From an uncultured Lachnospiraceae bacterium (lineage in GTDB: Bacteria > Bacillota > Clostridia > Lachnospirales > Lachnospiraceae): 57,663 nt of DNA. A model generated the notes under the pieces. The model was given only the letters and a program-made list of their open reading frames with translations, was not told where the DNA came from and made no database searches. Location of the stretch: contig CAMVCQ010000005.1 in the NCBI GenBank assembly GCA_947166015.1, positions 1 to 57,663 of the forward strand. Direction: 5' to 3'. Of the stretch, positions 45,954-57,210 are shown in pieces. The translations under genes and the position numbers were made by a program. How positions within the stretch are numbered: the first letter of the stretch is position 1; every line of letters begins with the position of its first letter.

Positions 45954-48263
45954 TCAGAAGCTTAGTTTTTGCTGCTCACTTGCGCCGGGTTTCAAGTCTG
46001 CTTTCTGTCCCTTGGCGCCTCTGCGGCGGTTGCGCACACGCCTTGCCGAAAGTTCCTTGCCCTTGTAAGTAAATGTCTCTGCCATCTGATCCACCGCAGT
46101 CGCAAACTCTACGCTGTCGTCTATTGCCATCGATATCGCCTTCACTCCGCGGCTGGTCTTTTTGAACTCATTTACCTCGCCGACAGGGAAGCCCAAGGAC
46201 AGACCTTTTTCCGTGAGAAGTATGACTTTTTTCGTGCCGGCGAGCACCTCTGATCCACTCAGCGTCTCAACAGCCACTATCCTGTCCTCGTCTCCGTCAA
46301 GCTTCGTTGCGGCTATTTTTGTTCTTCCTGTTTCAAACTCCGCACCCGAAACAAGCTTGATGTAACCGCTCTTGGTCACAAACATCAGCATTGACTCAAA
46401 TAATTCCTCAAATCCTATATACAGGATTCCGTTTTCGTCATTATCCATTTTGCACAGGTTGTGAATGAGCGTTCCTTTGTCACGCGGCTTGCAACGTGGG
46501 ATTTTGTCCATTTTTACCTGGTACATATTTCCCATGTCCGTAAAAATGCATATTTTGTCGGTATTCTCGACATGCAGGGTACGGACATACTCCTCAAGCT
46601 GCTCCGGTGTCTGCCTTGAGTAAGCAGACGCGTCGATGCACTTCGTGTAGCCGAACCTGTCAAAAAGCACATAGAGGTCCTCTATCACTACCTTTTCCAC
46701 ATACGCATCTGCCTGCGTCTCGGTAAGCTCTGTTTTTCTCTCGACCGCGTATGTTTTTTTGTAATCCCTGAGCCGTCCTTTGATGACCTTGAAAAGCTCT
46801 TTTTCGTCCTCAAGTATATGCTTGTAATTTGTTATTTTTTCATTCAAGTCGTCGTTTTCATCGCGAAGCTTTTGGATCTCGAGACCGATGAGCCTTGAAA
46901 GAGGCATCGCAAGGATAGCCGTCGCCTGAGCTTCCGTGAAAAACAGTGTCTTCGCCTGCTCCTCCGAGCCCGGGTTTTTGAACCTGATCTCATCAGTCAC
47001 TCCATCGATCAGGCAGGCTTTGGCCTGTTTGACGGAGCTTGATCCGCGAAGTATCTCGATGATGAGGTCGATCACATCAACCGCCCTTATGAGGCCTTCC
47101 ACAACCTCGAGCCTTTTGATCGCTTTGTCGAGCAAAAATGTAAACTCTCTGGTATACAGCTGCTTTTGGAACGCCACAAATGCTTCGATCATTGATTTGA
47201 GATTGAAAACCTCAGGCTGACCTCCCTCGCCGTCAACGCCGGGCCTTATGGCGAGAAGGTTTACTCCGTATGTATCCTCAAGCTGTGATTTTTTGTACAA
47301 TCCATTTAAGAGGTTGTCCACATCACGGTCTTTTTTGACCTCTATGACAATCCTTATTCCTTCTTTTGATGATTCGTCTCTGACATCGGCGATCTCATCG
47401 AAGGTTTTGTTTTTCATCAGGTCCGCTATGGAAGCGACCAGTTTTTCCTTGTTTCCGGAGATTGTATATGGTATCTCGGTGACAACAATGTTTGTTTTGC
47501 CGTACTCGCCTTTTTCTATCTCTGTTTTTGCGCGAACCCTTATTTTTCCTTCGCCGTTTTTGTATATCTCGGGAAGCTCAGAGGAGTTGATGATCATACC
47601 TCCTGTCGGAAAATCAGGTCCGGGACATATCTCTAACAGCTTGTCTATCGATATACCGGGTCTGTCGATGACCGCTATCACAGCATCTATCACTTCTCCT
47701 ACATTGTGAGGCGGGATATTTGTCGCCATACCAACCGCTATACCGGTGGTTCCGTTTATCAGAAGGTTTGGAAGCTGCGCCGGAAGCACCGTAGGCTCTG
47801 ACTCGGTATCGTCGAAGTTCGGCATAAAATCAACCAAGCCTTTTTCGAGATTTCCGAGCATGGACATAGCCGCAGGCGAGAGCTTCGCCTCGGTGTATCG
47901 CATCGCAGCCGCAGAATCCCCGTCTATCGATCCGAAGTTTCCATGTCCGTCAACAAGCGGCGCATTGAGCGTATAGTCCTCTGTCATATGCACTAGCGCA
48001 TCGTATATCGAGCTGTCTCCGTGCGGATGGTATTTACCCATCGTATCACCGACGATACGGGCACTTTTTCTGTATGGAGAATCAGGCGTCAGCCCAAGCT
48101 GGTTCATAGCGTAGAGTATCCTTCTTTGAACCGGCTTCAATCCGTCTCTGACATCCGGAAGTGCCCTGGCTACGATAACGCTGACCGCATAATCTCTGTA
48201 GCTTGCCTTCATCTCCTCCGCAAAATCAAGCTGTATGATATTATCTTCTGTTTTCTTTGACAT
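45954..48263 (-). CDS. Type IIA topoisomerase subunit A (GyrA/ParC family)
   Basis: [56 protein letters not shown]. Confidence 0.9.
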   Translation of the reverse strand: MSKKTEDNIIQLDFAEEMKASYRDYAVSVIVARALPDVRDGLKPVQRRILYAMNQLGLTPDSPYRKSARIVGDTMGKYHPHGDSSIYDALVHMTEDYTLNAPLVDGHGNFGSIDGDSAAAMRYTEAKLSPAAMSMLGNLEKGLVDFMPNFDDTESEPTVLPAQLPNLLINGTTGIAVGMATNIPPHNVGEVIDAVIAVIDRPGISIDKLLEICPGPDFPTGGMIINSSELPEIYKNGEGKIRVRAKTEIEKGEYGKTNIVVTEIPYTISGNKEKLVASIADLMKNKTFDEIADVRDESSKEGIRIVIEVKKDRDVDNLLNGLYKKSQLEDTYGVNLLAIRPGVDGEGGQPEVFNLKSMIEAFVAFQKQLYTREFTFLLDKAIKRLEVVEGLIRAVDVIDLIIEILRGSSSVKQAKACLIDGVTDEIRFKNPGSEEQAKTLFFTEAQATAILAMPLSRLIGLEIQKLRDENDDLNEKITNYKHILEDEKELFKVIKGRLRDYKKTYAVERKTELTETQADAYVEKVVIEDLYVLFDRFGYTKCIDASAYSRQTPEQLEEYVRTLHVENTDKICIFTDMGNMYQVKMDKIPRCKPRDKGTLIHNLCKMDNDENGILYIGFEELFESMLMFVTKSGYIKLVSGAEFETGRTKIAATKLDGDEDRIVAVETLSGSEVLAGTKKVILLTEKGLSLGFPVGEVNEFKKTSRGVKAISMAIDDSVEFATAVDQMAETFTYKGKELSARRVRNRRRGAKGQKADLKPGASEQQKLSF

Positions 48264-48295
48264 ATAAACCATCCATTTCTAAAACAAATAACTCA

Positions 48296-50224
48296 TCAAA
48301 TATCTACCGTGGCGTACTTGGCCTCTTCCATGATGAATTCTCTTCTCGGGGGGACATTTGAACCCATCAGTATATCGGTTATCTCGTCAGCCTCTACCGT
48401 ATCCGATATGGAAACCTGCGCGAGTATCCTCTGCTCCGGATCGAGAGTAGTCTCCCACAGCTGCTCATCATCCATCTCTCCAAGACCTTTGTATCTCTGC
48501 AATTCGGCTATTTTTATGCCTTTTTTTCTGAATTTTTCAAGTTCGAAATCATTGAAAAGGTATTCGTTTACGCGTTTATTTTTCTTTTTTGTCGGGTCAT
48601 CATACGACACTCTGTAAAGCGGCGGCAACCCTCTGTAGACCTTGCCCTGGTAGATAAGCTCAGGCATAAACCTGTAGAAAAATGTCAAAAGCAACGTACT
48701 TATGTGCGCTCCGTCGACATCCGCATCGGTCAGGATTATGATCTTGTCGTATTTGAGCTTTGAGATGTCAAACTCATCTCCGATACCGCAACCAAATGCC
48801 GATATCATGGTTTTGATCTCGTTGTTTACAAGTATTTTTTCAAGTGGGGCTTTTTCGACATTCAGGATCTTTCCTCTGAGGGGAAGCACCGCCTGCGTCC
48901 TTCTGTTTCGGGCTGTTTTGACCGTACCACCGGCCGAATCACCCTCGACTATGTATATCTCGCACTCCTCGGCTTTTTTTGACGAGCAGGCAGCGAGCTT
49001 GCTTTTTGTATCCGCGTCGTTTAGCTGTTTTAGGATATTTCTTCTCGCCTTGTCTCCGGCTGTTCTCGCCTTAAATGACTTGTGGATATTTTCAAGAATG
49101 CGTCTGAGTACCTCGACATTTTTGTCAAAGTACAGCTGCGCCTCAACATCCATCACTTCCTCTACAGCTGTTTTTGCGTCTGTGTTTCCGAGTTTGTTTT
49201 TCGTTTGTGACTCAAACTGAGGATCCGGATGCTTGATGGAAACTATCGCAACAATGCCGTTTCTGATATCCTTGCCGTCGAAGTTGTCATCCTTTCCTTT
49301 TAGGAATCCAAGCTCTCTGGCGTAGTTATTCATGATCCTTGTAAGAGCTGTTTTAAATCCGGTCACGAGTGTTCCGCCGTCTGCGAGATTGATCCTGTTG
49401 CAGTATGAGTTTATCTGCTCGGAGTACTCCGATGTGTACTGAAAAGCCACCTCGACCTCGATATCTCCTGACTTTCCTTCTATATAGATGACATCCTGAT
49501 GAAGTTTCGGGACATCGCGGTTTATATACTTGATATAGCTGACTATACCCTCTTCTTCGTAGAATTCCATAGTCTGAGACGTTCTCTCGTCCGTAAATGT
49601 GATCTTCAGACCTTTGTTCAGATATGCGATCTCTTTGAGCTTTTTGACTATGAGATCCGTCTTGAATTCAACCGTCTCAAATATCTCATCATCCGGGTAA
49701 AATGTAACCTTTGTCCCGGTCTTGTTTTTTGCACAATTTCCTATCTCTGGGAGAACATTGCCCTTACCGAGCTTAGTTACGGGCTTGCCGCCATCCTTGT
49801 ATTCGTCCTTGTAGATTTTTCCATCGCGCTTGACCTCTACCGTAAGGCTTTTGGAAAGAGCGTTTACCACAGATGCTCCGACACCGTGAAGACCTCCGGA
49901 CACCTTGTAGACATTGCTCTGAAATTTTCCGCCCGCGTGAAGCACAGTGTAGACCACTCGCACCGTGGGTATTTTTTGCGTCGGATGCAGATCCACCGGA
50001 ACTCCTCGTCCGTTGTCCTCGATAGTAACTCCGCCGTCTTTTCTGACAGTCACCTTCAGATGATCGCAAAATCCCGCCAGATGCTCGTCGATACCATTGT
50101 CGAGGATCTCCCATATCATATGATGCAATCCGCGCTTTCCGGTACTTCCTATATACATACCCGGTCTTTTGCGAACCGCCTCAAGTCCCTCGAGAACGAC
50201 TATATCCTTGCCGCTGTAGCTCAT
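48296..50224 (-). CDS. Type IIA topoisomerase subunit B (GyrB/ParE family)
   Basis: VLEGLEAVRKRPGMYIGSTGKRGLHHMIWEILDNGIDE, EGDSAGG, PLRGKILNVEKA, DADVDGAHI. Confidence 0.92.
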   Translation of the reverse strand: MSYSGKDIVVLEGLEAVRKRPGMYIGSTGKRGLHHMIWEILDNGIDEHLAGFCDHLKVTVRKDGGVTIEDNGRGVPVDLHPTQKIPTVRVVYTVLHAGGKFQSNVYKVSGGLHGVGASVVNALSKSLTVEVKRDGKIYKDEYKDGGKPVTKLGKGNVLPEIGNCAKNKTGTKVTFYPDDEIFETVEFKTDLIVKKLKEIAYLNKGLKITFTDERTSQTMEFYEEEGIVSYIKYINRDVPKLHQDVIYIEGKSGDIEVEVAFQYTSEYSEQINSYCNRINLADGGTLVTGFKTALTRIMNNYARELGFLKGKDDNFDGKDIRNGIVAIVSIKHPDPQFESQTKNKLGNTDAKTAVEEVMDVEAQLYFDKNVEVLRRILENIHKSFKARTAGDKARRNILKQLNDADTKSKLAACSSKKAEECEIYIVEGDSAGGTVKTARNRRTQAVLPLRGKILNVEKAPLEKILVNNEIKTMISAFGCGIGDEFDISKLKYDKIIILTDADVDGAHISTLLLTFFYRFMPELIYQGKVYRGLPPLYRVSYDDPTKKKNKRVNEYLFNDFELEKFRKKGIKIAELQRYKGLGEMDDEQLWETTLDPEQRILAQVSISDTVEADEITDILMGSNVPPRREFIMEEAKYATVDI

Positions 50225-50447
50225 AACCTTTCCTCTTTTCGTTGTTTTGCCTTCTCTCAAACACGATAGTTAACATCGCCCTATCGAAATTGATTCAGAA
50301 AAATGTCCATACATGCAACCCATATGTTGTGGAAATCATTTTTGCACATACATTATCTATTCTAAATCATATCGACACTTTCGTCAAGGGCATTTTTCAG
50401 CCGTCATACATCTGCGCACACAGTGCTTCAATAGTTGTCGTTGTATC

Positions 50448-50477
50448 TTGACAAGACCGCCCCGTTACTGTTATAAT
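50448..50477 (+). promoter_or_regulatory. Sigma-A-type promoter of the lysA-like gene
   Basis: TTGACA-N18-TATAAT. Confidence 0.65.
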
Positions 50478-50516
50478 CTCAAATTGCAAAAACTTGTGTA
50501 TCGGAGGATATGTTTA

Positions 50517-51791
50517 ATGGAGAAAAAACCGTTTATCACAAAAGAAAAAGCTATGGAGATCGAGAAGGAGTTTCCTACTCCCTTCCATATATATGATGAA
50601 AAAGGAATCCGCGAAAACGCCCGCGCTATGATGAAAGCGTTTTCCTGGAACAAAGGCTTTCGCGAGTATTTCGCGGTAAAAGCCACACCAAACCCTTTTA
50701 TTATGAAAATCCTCAAAGAAGAAGGCTGCGGAGTCGACTGCTCATCCTACACGGAGCTTATGCTTTCGGAGGCTGTCGGATTCAAAGGCGAGGACATCAT
50801 GTTCTCATCTAACGTCACTCCGAAACAGGACTACAAAAAAGCTTTTGAGCTTGGTGCCTACATAAATCTCGATGATCTGACTCATGTTGAGTTTTTAAAT
50901 GAATTAACCGGAATTCCCGAGACCATCTGCTGCAGATTCAACCCGGGTGGGAAGTTCGAGCTTGGAACTCATGTTATGGATAACCCCGGTGATGCAAAAT
51001 ACGGCATGTCCAAGGATCAGATGATCGAAGCGTTCAAAAAGCTGAAAGGTCTTGGGGCAAAAAAATTCGGTATTCATTCATTTTTGGCAAGCAACACCGT
51101 AAGTAACGAATACTATCCTACTCTTGCGGGAATCCTTTTTGAACTTGCTATAGAGATTCGCGATGCAACCGGAGTTGAGATCGATTTCATCAACCTCTCC
51201 GGCGGTGTCGGCATCCCGTATCATCCCGATCAGACTGCAAACGACATAGCTGTGATAGGCGAGGGTGTCCACAAAAAATTCGACGAATTGATGGTACCTG
51301 CAGGACTCGGTGATGTAAAGATTTTCACAGAGCTCGGAAGATTTATGCTCGGACCATACGGACAGCTCGTGACCAAGTGTATCCACCAAAAGCATATATA
51401 TAAAGAATACATCGGCTGCGATGCCTGCGCGGTTGATCTGATGCGCCCCGCTATGTATGGTGCATATCACCACATCGAGGTTCTCGGCAAGGAGGACGCA
51501 CCGAAAGATCACGTGTACGATGTAACAGGATCACTTTGTGAGAATAATGATAAATTTGCCATAGACAGAAACCTTCCTGAAATCGAGGTCGGCGACCACC
51601 TTGTTATATTTGATACGGGAGCTCACGGATACTCGATGGGTTATAATTACAACGGAAGGCTTAAGTCCGCTGAGCTTTTGCTCCGGGAAGACGGCAGTGT
51701 CGAGATGATCAGGCGCGCAGAGACTCCGAGAGACTACTTTGCTACACTTGATTTTTCGAGATACTATGACAAGATCAAATTTGATAATTAA
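50517..51791 (+). CDS. Diaminopimelate-decarboxylase-like fold-III PLP decarboxylase
   Basis: EYFAVKATPNPFIMKILKEEGCGVDCSSYTEL, INLSGGVGIPY, ELGRFMLGPYG; GGAGG upstream of ATG at 50517. Confidence 0.85.
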   Translation: MEKKPFITKEKAMEIEKEFPTPFHIYDEKGIRENARAMMKAFSWNKGFREYFAVKATPNPFIMKILKEEGCGVDCSSYTELMLSEAVGFKGEDIMFSSNVTPKQDYKKAFELGAYINLDDLTHVEFLNELTGIPETICCRFNPGGKFELGTHVMDNPGDAKYGMSKDQMIEAFKKLKGLGAKKFGIHSFLASNTVSNEYYPTLAGILFELAIEIRDATGVEIDFINLSGGVGIPYHPDQTANDIAVIGEGVHKKFDELMVPAGLGDVKIFTELGRFMLGPYGQLVTKCIHQKHIYKEYIGCDACAVDLMRPAMYGAYHHIEVLGKEDAPKDHVYDVTGSLCENNDKFAIDRNLPEIEVGDHLVIFDTGAHGYSMGYNYNGRLKSAELLLREDGSVEMIRRAETPRDYFATLDFSRYYDKIKFDN

Positions 51792-51803
51792 CACAATGCT
51801 AAT

Positions 51804-51841
51804 AAAAAAACAGACGTTTCTGATGAAGCGTCTGTTTTTTT
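51804..51841 (+). terminator. Rho-independent terminator
   Basis: AAAAAAACAGACG...CGTCTGTTTTTTT. Confidence 0.85.
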
Positions 51842-51959
51842 GTTCGAATTGCGAATGCACGCTTGCTTGCAAGATCAAAGCGAGAAGAACGGACATTCCG
51901 AATGGTTTGGTTACCCGTGAATAGTAACGTCCTTATACTGTTGAAACCTATGCTGCTTC

Positions 51960-52619
51960 TTATCTTGATATCTGCTGTTCAAGCCATTCAACCAGTTTAT
52001 CCATGCCCTCCCCCGTTTTTGCTGAGATCGGGATCACAGGGATTCCCGGATGACGAAGCTCAACATTATTCTTGAAAGCTTCCATATCAAAATCAAAATA
52101 AGGCAGTACATCTGTCTTGTTTACGATCACCACATCTGCAACCTGAAACATCAGCGGGTATTTGAGAGGTTTATCATCTCCCTCCGGCACTGAAACTATG
52201 CAAGCGTTTTTCGTTGCGCCGGTGTCGAATTCAGCAGGGCATACCAGATTTCCGACATTTTCAAGCACGACCAGGTCAAGTCCGTCTGTCCCGAGAGCAT
52301 CAAGCCCCTGCTCAGTCATTGTTGCATCGAGGTGACACATTCCTCCTGTGTGCAACTGGATAGATTTTGCTCCGGTTTCAGCTATCTTTATCGCATCTAC
52401 ATCAGAGTCTATGTCCGCCTCCATAACTCCTATGGAGTACTTATCCTTCATAAGGTTTATGGTTTTTACAAGAGTTGTTGTTTTTCCTGCTCCGGGAGAG
52501 CTCATAAGGTTAAGCAAAAACACTCCTTTTTCCTTCAGCTTGTCTCTGGTCTTGTTTGCCATTTCATCGTTGTCGTCCAGGACATTTTGTTTTAAGTCTA
52601 CGATTTCTATTCTACTCAT
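51960..52619 (-). CDS. hypB: Hydrogenase nickel incorporation GTPase HypB
   Basis: LMSSPGAGKTTTLVKTI, GVMEADIDSDVDA, HTGGMCHLDA, VIVNKTDVLPY. Confidence 0.93.
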   Translation of the reverse strand: MSRIEIVDLKQNVLDDNDEMANKTRDKLKEKGVFLLNLMSSPGAGKTTTLVKTINLMKDKYSIGVMEADIDSDVDAIKIAETGAKSIQLHTGGMCHLDATMTEQGLDALGTDGLDLVVLENVGNLVCPAEFDTGATKNACIVSVPEGDDKPLKYPLMFQVADVVIVNKTDVLPYFDFDMEAFKNNVELRHPGIPVIPISAKTGEGMDKLVEWLEQQISR

Positions 52620-52762
52620 ACTGTACCTCCTTGATAAATATAAAAATTATATTGTAAATAGCAATAATATACTTTATAAATGAATTCCTTTTTTAATTTT
52701 CACAAGACTGTCCGAGATCAATCTATCTTTATCTGATACTATACTGTTTTGTTCCTGATCGG

Positions 52763-53113
52763 TCAGTCTACCTCTATCTCGACGTTTTCAAGAACAACCT
52801 CTCTTCCGGCAATCACTCGCCCCGCGCCGTCTCCGCAATACGGACACAGGTATTTGTTCTCCCTTGTCGGGTTGTATGTTTTTTTGCAGCCGGAGCACTC
52901 CGTAGTCACGGGCACCATCGTGGTTTTAAGCTCCGACCCCTCAAGTATCGTACCTTTTGTCACCTTCGGATAATACCGATGCAGGTACTCGGGCAGAACT
53001 CCGGTCATCTCGCCGACACTTAACGATATACTAATCACTTTCGAGGCATTTTTCTCCTCGGCCGCCTGTATCGCTTTTTCGGCGAACCTGACTACATAGC
53101 TCATCTCGTGCAT
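52763..53113 (-). CDS. hypA: Hydrogenase maturation nickel metallochaperone HypA
   Basis: MHEMSYVVRFAEKA and a zinc site CSGCKKTY...CPYCG. Confidence 0.93.
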   Translation of the reverse strand: MHEMSYVVRFAEKAIQAAEEKNASKVISISLSVGEMTGVLPEYLHRYYPKVTKGTILEGSELKTTMVPVTTECSGCKKTYNPTRENKYLCPYCGDGAGRVIAGREVVLENVEIEVD

Positions 53114-53345
53114 AACTGTTTTTCCTCATTCTTAATAACACGATACTTCGACAAACCGTTACCAAGGGCCTCCCGTCATTCATCGCTATTTCTGTTGTTT
53201 CTATACAAATCAAAATCCCCCGCGCCCGGCAGGCACGAAGGATTTATGATCAATTTACATAATCACTACATAACGAATCTGCATTTATCCCAAATGCCTG
53301 ATAACGGATCTAACCCCTATCACAACCACGATAAACTCGCGATCA

Positions 53346-55328
53346 TCAATTGTTTACGACATCAAGCATTGAGTTGATACTCTTCAAAACATCGTCCGTA
53401 TCGCTTGCAACTATTTCGGAGTTTGAAACGATATCGTCCAGGCTGTCATTTACCATCTGTACAGTATCGTTAACTTCGTTTTGTGAAAGCTCGATGGTGC
53501 TTATGCTGCTGTTGATCGTCTGGACTGAAGCAGTAAGCTCCTGAGCTGAAGCGCCGAGGTTTGAGCTGACCTCAGAATAATACCTCGCATCTCGGTCATA
53601 GCTCTCAGCCATATTTTGCAGATTGTCATAGTCCGGCATAACCTTCTCATCAAGGAATTTAAGGATGTTGTTGCTCTCTCCTGAAAGCTGCTCAACACTT
53701 GATATAACCTTTCCTGTCAGGTCGTTTACCTTGTCGATCTCATCACTTGTACTCTGTGAAAGCGATCCGATCTCACTTGCGACAACCGCAAAGCCTTTTC
53801 CTGCTTCTCCGGCCCTTGCAGCCTCTATGCTGGCGTTAAGCGCGAGCAGGTTTGTCTGATTTGCGATAGCCTGTATAGACTGTGACACTCCGACGATCTC
53901 TTTGATGATCTTTGCACTCTCGATAGCCGCCTCCAGCTTTGCATGACTCTCTTTTGTAAGCGCCATAGTTTCATTTTTGTTTTTGATGATGTCAGGAACC
54001 TTCGCTCCGACTTCTTCACGGATATCATGGGCTTTTTCAGCCATATCCTGAGCCTCGCTTGCAAGCTTCTCAACAGCAACAGACACCTCATCACAGGTTG
54101 CACTGATATCGTTGATACTTTTTGTCTGTGAGTTTACATTTGTTGCGGTTTCTCTCATTGCAGTTCCGATATCGTTGATATTGTTGGTCATACTTGCGAT
54201 CTTGCCCTGAGCGTCACTCATTTTTTCAGCTATTGACGCTGATTCTTCTTTTGTTTGATTTATCGTGATCAGGAATTGCTCCTTCATGACACCGATCAGC
54301 GAATCGATCCTTGAAACCTCATCCATTTTTACATATCTTGACTTATCTTCGATGAGATTATCCATTACGAAGTTTTCCATGCTCTCCATCGGGCGGAGCA
54401 TTTTTTTGACAAGCATAAGCATAAGTATAATGACCAATGCCACGGATACGGCAGCTATAACAATACTGATCGTAAAAATGATCCACACGGAGCCAACAAC
54501 CGTGCTTCTCGGTGAAACGACACCAAATACCCAGCCACAGCATTCAACCGTACCGGTCGCAAAGAAGCAGCTTTTTCCGTCATAATCCGATGCCTCGATA
54601 ACCTCGTTGCCCGGATTTTCCAAAACCTTTGTGATAGCCGGCAAAACCTCAGCAGCCGATGTGGCCTTGTCCTCACCCGGCATATACTCTTCATTTGGAT
54701 GGATGACATAGTTTCCGGAGCTGTCTACGAGATATCCATATTGGTTTTCACCGCTTGAAGCGGCATTTACGGTCTCAGTGATGGTATCAAGCGTATAATC
54801 CGCACCTACAACCGCATACAGTTGATCCTTGATATATATAGGAGTTGCGACCGTCACACACATTCCACCGATAAGGACATCCATATATGGGTCGGTAACT
54901 ATAGTTTCTTTTGCTTCCTGGGCTGATTTGTACCAGCCTCTTTCGGTCGGATCATACCCCTCGGGAGGTTCTGCATTTGGATCTAACTGTACAAATTCTT
55001 TTTTTGATGTACCGATGTAGATATTGAGCAGCTGATTTCGTCCTGTTCCAAACTGGATAAGTGCGTTCTGGAGCTGATCTCTGGTAGGATTGTCCCCTCC
55101 CGCCGCAAGAACAGCCGATCTCACGCCCTCTGTCATAGTCCTCTCATTGGTAAGCCATCTGTTGATCTGCTCTGCATACTGAGATGACTTTGCCTGAAAT
55201 CCTTCCTCTGCAGATTTGATAAGGTTTGAACGGGTTATAACAAGTGATACAGACAACAATAGCACCATTGAAACCACTACTATCAGGATCACGACTGACG
55301 TTAACCGTCCACGAATAGTTTTAAGCAT
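53346..55328 (-). CDS. Methyl-accepting chemotaxis protein with extracellular Cache-like sensor
   Basis: Two transmembrane segments, [12 protein letters not shown], and [31 protein letters not shown] hairpin tip. Confidence 0.93.
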   Translation of the reverse strand: MLKTIRGRLTSVVILIVVVSMVLLLSVSLVITRSNLIKSAEEGFQAKSSQYAEQINRWLTNERTMTEGVRSAVLAAGGDNPTRDQLQNALIQFGTGRNQLLNIYIGTSKKEFVQLDPNAEPPEGYDPTERGWYKSAQEAKETIVTDPYMDVLIGGMCVTVATPIYIKDQLYAVVGADYTLDTITETVNAASSGENQYGYLVDSSGNYVIHPNEEYMPGEDKATSAAEVLPAITKVLENPGNEVIEASDYDGKSCFFATGTVECCGWVFGVVSPRSTVVGSVWIIFTISIVIAAVSVALVIILMLMLVKKMLRPMESMENFVMDNLIEDKSRYVKMDEVSRIDSLIGVMKEQFLITINQTKEESASIAEKMSDAQGKIASMTNNINDIGTAMRETATNVNSQTKSINDISATCDEVSVAVEKLASEAQDMAEKAHDIREEVGAKVPDIIKNKNETMALTKESHAKLEAAIESAKIIKEIVGVSQSIQAIANQTNLLALNASIEAARAGEAGKGFAVVASEIGSLSQSTSDEIDKVNDLTGKVISSVEQLSGESNNILKFLDEKVMPDYDNLQNMAESYDRDARYYSEVSSNLGASAQELTASVQTINSSISTIELSQNEVNDTVQMVNDSLDDIVSNSEIVASDTDDVLKSINSMLDVVNN

Positions 55329-55438
55329 CTTGCCCCTCCTGTGTTTATTATATTGAAATACACCTTCTGCCTTAATTGTTTTGCAAACAAAAACTATTTT
55401 ATCATATTTTTATTTTCAAAACAAGAAAAAAATGTCGG

Positions 55439-56716
55439 TCAGCCTATTTTTTCTTTTCCACCCATATACGGTCTGAGCGCCTCGGGAATGCGAACACTCA
55501 AATCCTCGTTAAGGTTGTTCTCAAGGAAGGCTATGAGCATCCTCGGCGGTGCAACCACGGTGTTGTTGAGTGTGTGTGCAAAGTACTTTCCGTCCTTTCC
55601 TTTGACACGTATCCCAAGCCTTCTCGCCTGTGCGTCCGAAAGGTTTGAGCAGCTTCCCACCTCGAAGTATTTCTTCTGACGGGGAGACCAGGCTTCAACG
55701 TCAACTGATTTGATCTTCAGATCGGCCAAGTCACCTGAGCAGCACTCAAGAGTTCTCACCGGTATATCAAGCGATCTGAAAAGATCAACCGTGTTCTGCC
55801 AGAGCTTGTCAAACCACATAGGGCTCTCCTCAGGCTTGCAGACAACTATCATCTCCTGCTTTTCAAACTGATGGATACGGTATACGCCTCTCTCTTCTAT
55901 TCCATGAGCACCTTTTTCTTTTCTAAAGCACGGAGAATAGCTGGTGAGAGTCTTTGGAAGCTCCTCCTCGTCAAGGAGCTTGTTGATGAATTTTCCGATC
56001 ATCGAGTGCTCACTCGTTCCTATCAGATAGAGATCCTCGCCCTCGATCTTGTACATCATCGCGTCCATTTCTTCAAATGACATAACTCCCGTCACCACAT
56101 TTGAGCGGATCATAAACGGCGGCACACAGTATGTAAATCCTCTGTCGATCATAAAATCTCTGGCATAGCTTATAACAGCAGAGTGCAGCCTTGCTATATC
56201 ACCCATAAGGTAATAAAACCCGTTTCCGGCTACATCTCTGGCCGCATCAAGGTCAATACCGTTGTGTTTTTCCATGATCTCCGTATGATACGGTATCTCA
56301 AAATCAGGAACCACAGGCTCACCGAATCTCTCAACCTCAACATTTTCAGAGTCGTCTTTTCCTATCGGAACACTCTTATCTATGATATTTGGGATGACCA
56401 TCATCCTTTTTTTGAGTTCCTCAGCAAGCTCTCTCTCCTGCTCCTCTAACTTTTTCAGATCCTCGGCCTTGGCAGCCACCTCAGCCTTCACGGCCTCAGC
56501 CTCTTCTTTTTTGCCCTGAGCCATCAGCGCACCGATCTGCTTGGATTTAGCATTGCGCTCACTTCTGATATTGTCGGCCTCTCCCTGAACCTCACGCCTT
56601 TTTTTGTCAATGTCGATAGCCTCGTCTACAAGCGGGAGTTTGTGCTCCTGAAACTTGTTTTTGATGTTTTCTTTAACGATTTCGGGATTCTCCCTGACAA
56701 ATTTGATATCAAGCAT
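55439..56716 (-). CDS. serS: Seryl-tRNA synthetase
   Basis: MLDIKFVRENPEIVKENIKNK; class II motifs; C-terminal NNTVVAPPRMLIAFLENN. Confidence 0.97.
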   Translation of the reverse strand: MLDIKFVRENPEIVKENIKNKFQEHKLPLVDEAIDIDKKRREVQGEADNIRSERNAKSKQIGALMAQGKKEEAEAVKAEVAAKAEDLKKLEEQERELAEELKKRMMVIPNIIDKSVPIGKDDSENVEVERFGEPVVPDFEIPYHTEIMEKHNGIDLDAARDVAGNGFYYLMGDIARLHSAVISYARDFMIDRGFTYCVPPFMIRSNVVTGVMSFEEMDAMMYKIEGEDLYLIGTSEHSMIGKFINKLLDEEELPKTLTSYSPCFRKEKGAHGIEERGVYRIHQFEKQEMIVVCKPEESPMWFDKLWQNTVDLFRSLDIPVRTLECCSGDLADLKIKSVDVEAWSPRQKKYFEVGSCSNLSDAQARRLGIRVKGKDGKYFAHTLNNTVVAPPRMLIAFLENNLNEDLSVRIPEALRPYMGGKEKIG

Positions 56717-56730
56717 TTGCTCTATTATTC

Positions 56731-56873
56731 CTCCATTCCGGAGCGTAGCGACGGAGTGGCGACACGAATATCCAATTCGTGTCTGCCATCAGGGGCTATT
56801 TGTGACGCTCCGGCACAAATAGCCGTGCGAAAAATCGGCATTTCAATGCGATTTTTCACACTACCTCCAAAAA
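56731..56873. repeat. Dispersed structured element, copy 2 (upstream of serS)
   Basis: See copy 1. Hairpins 56761-56783, 56794-56824 and ~56825-56861; CCGGAGCGT 56738-56746 complementary to loop 56805-56813. Confidence 0.85.
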
Positions 56874-56926
56874 ATAAAATCATCAAGCTATATCCTACCA
56901 CAAAATCACCTTTTTGTAAATAACTA

Positions 56927-56955
56927 TTGACAAGGATTTGCGACTGTGTTATGAT
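56927..56955 (+). promoter_or_regulatory. Sigma-A-type promoter of the right-edge secreted protein gene
   Basis: TTGACA-N17-TATGAT. Confidence 0.7.
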
Positions 56956-56976
56956 GAAACTCCCTCGAGGAAAACG

Positions 56977-57018
56977 CAATATGATGTGCACCTCTCTTGG
57001 GACGAGCGCATTATGTTG
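56977..57018 (+). promoter_or_regulatory. G-U-rich leader stem-loop
   Basis: CAAUAUGAUGUGC pairs with GCGCAUUAUGUUG over 13 positions with G-U wobbles; loop of 16 nt. Confidence 0.45.
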
Positions 57019-57210
57019 TCTGATTTCTTATTCGTGGTATGTATAGGATGCCGCGGATATCCGGTCGTTTGACCGATTTCATTTTATTATTTTTCGTACG
57101 CCATGCATATAATTTTTCATTCGGGTCATTTTTTCCGAGCTTTATTTGTATACTCAAAAATGCCCCGACAGAGCTCAACAGGCGCAAAAGCGCCGGAAAT
57201 GGAGGATTTT

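Noticed and set aside
56725-56991. Minus-strand 88-aa ORF ending VATPSLRSGMEE
   Set aside because: Translation of the dispersed structured element; the shared peptide with the Fic ORF N-terminus reflects the DNA repeat, not a protein family.
56956-57210. c-di-GMP-I riboswitch
   Set aside because: Conserved core strings I would expect were not present; left as an unclassified leader.
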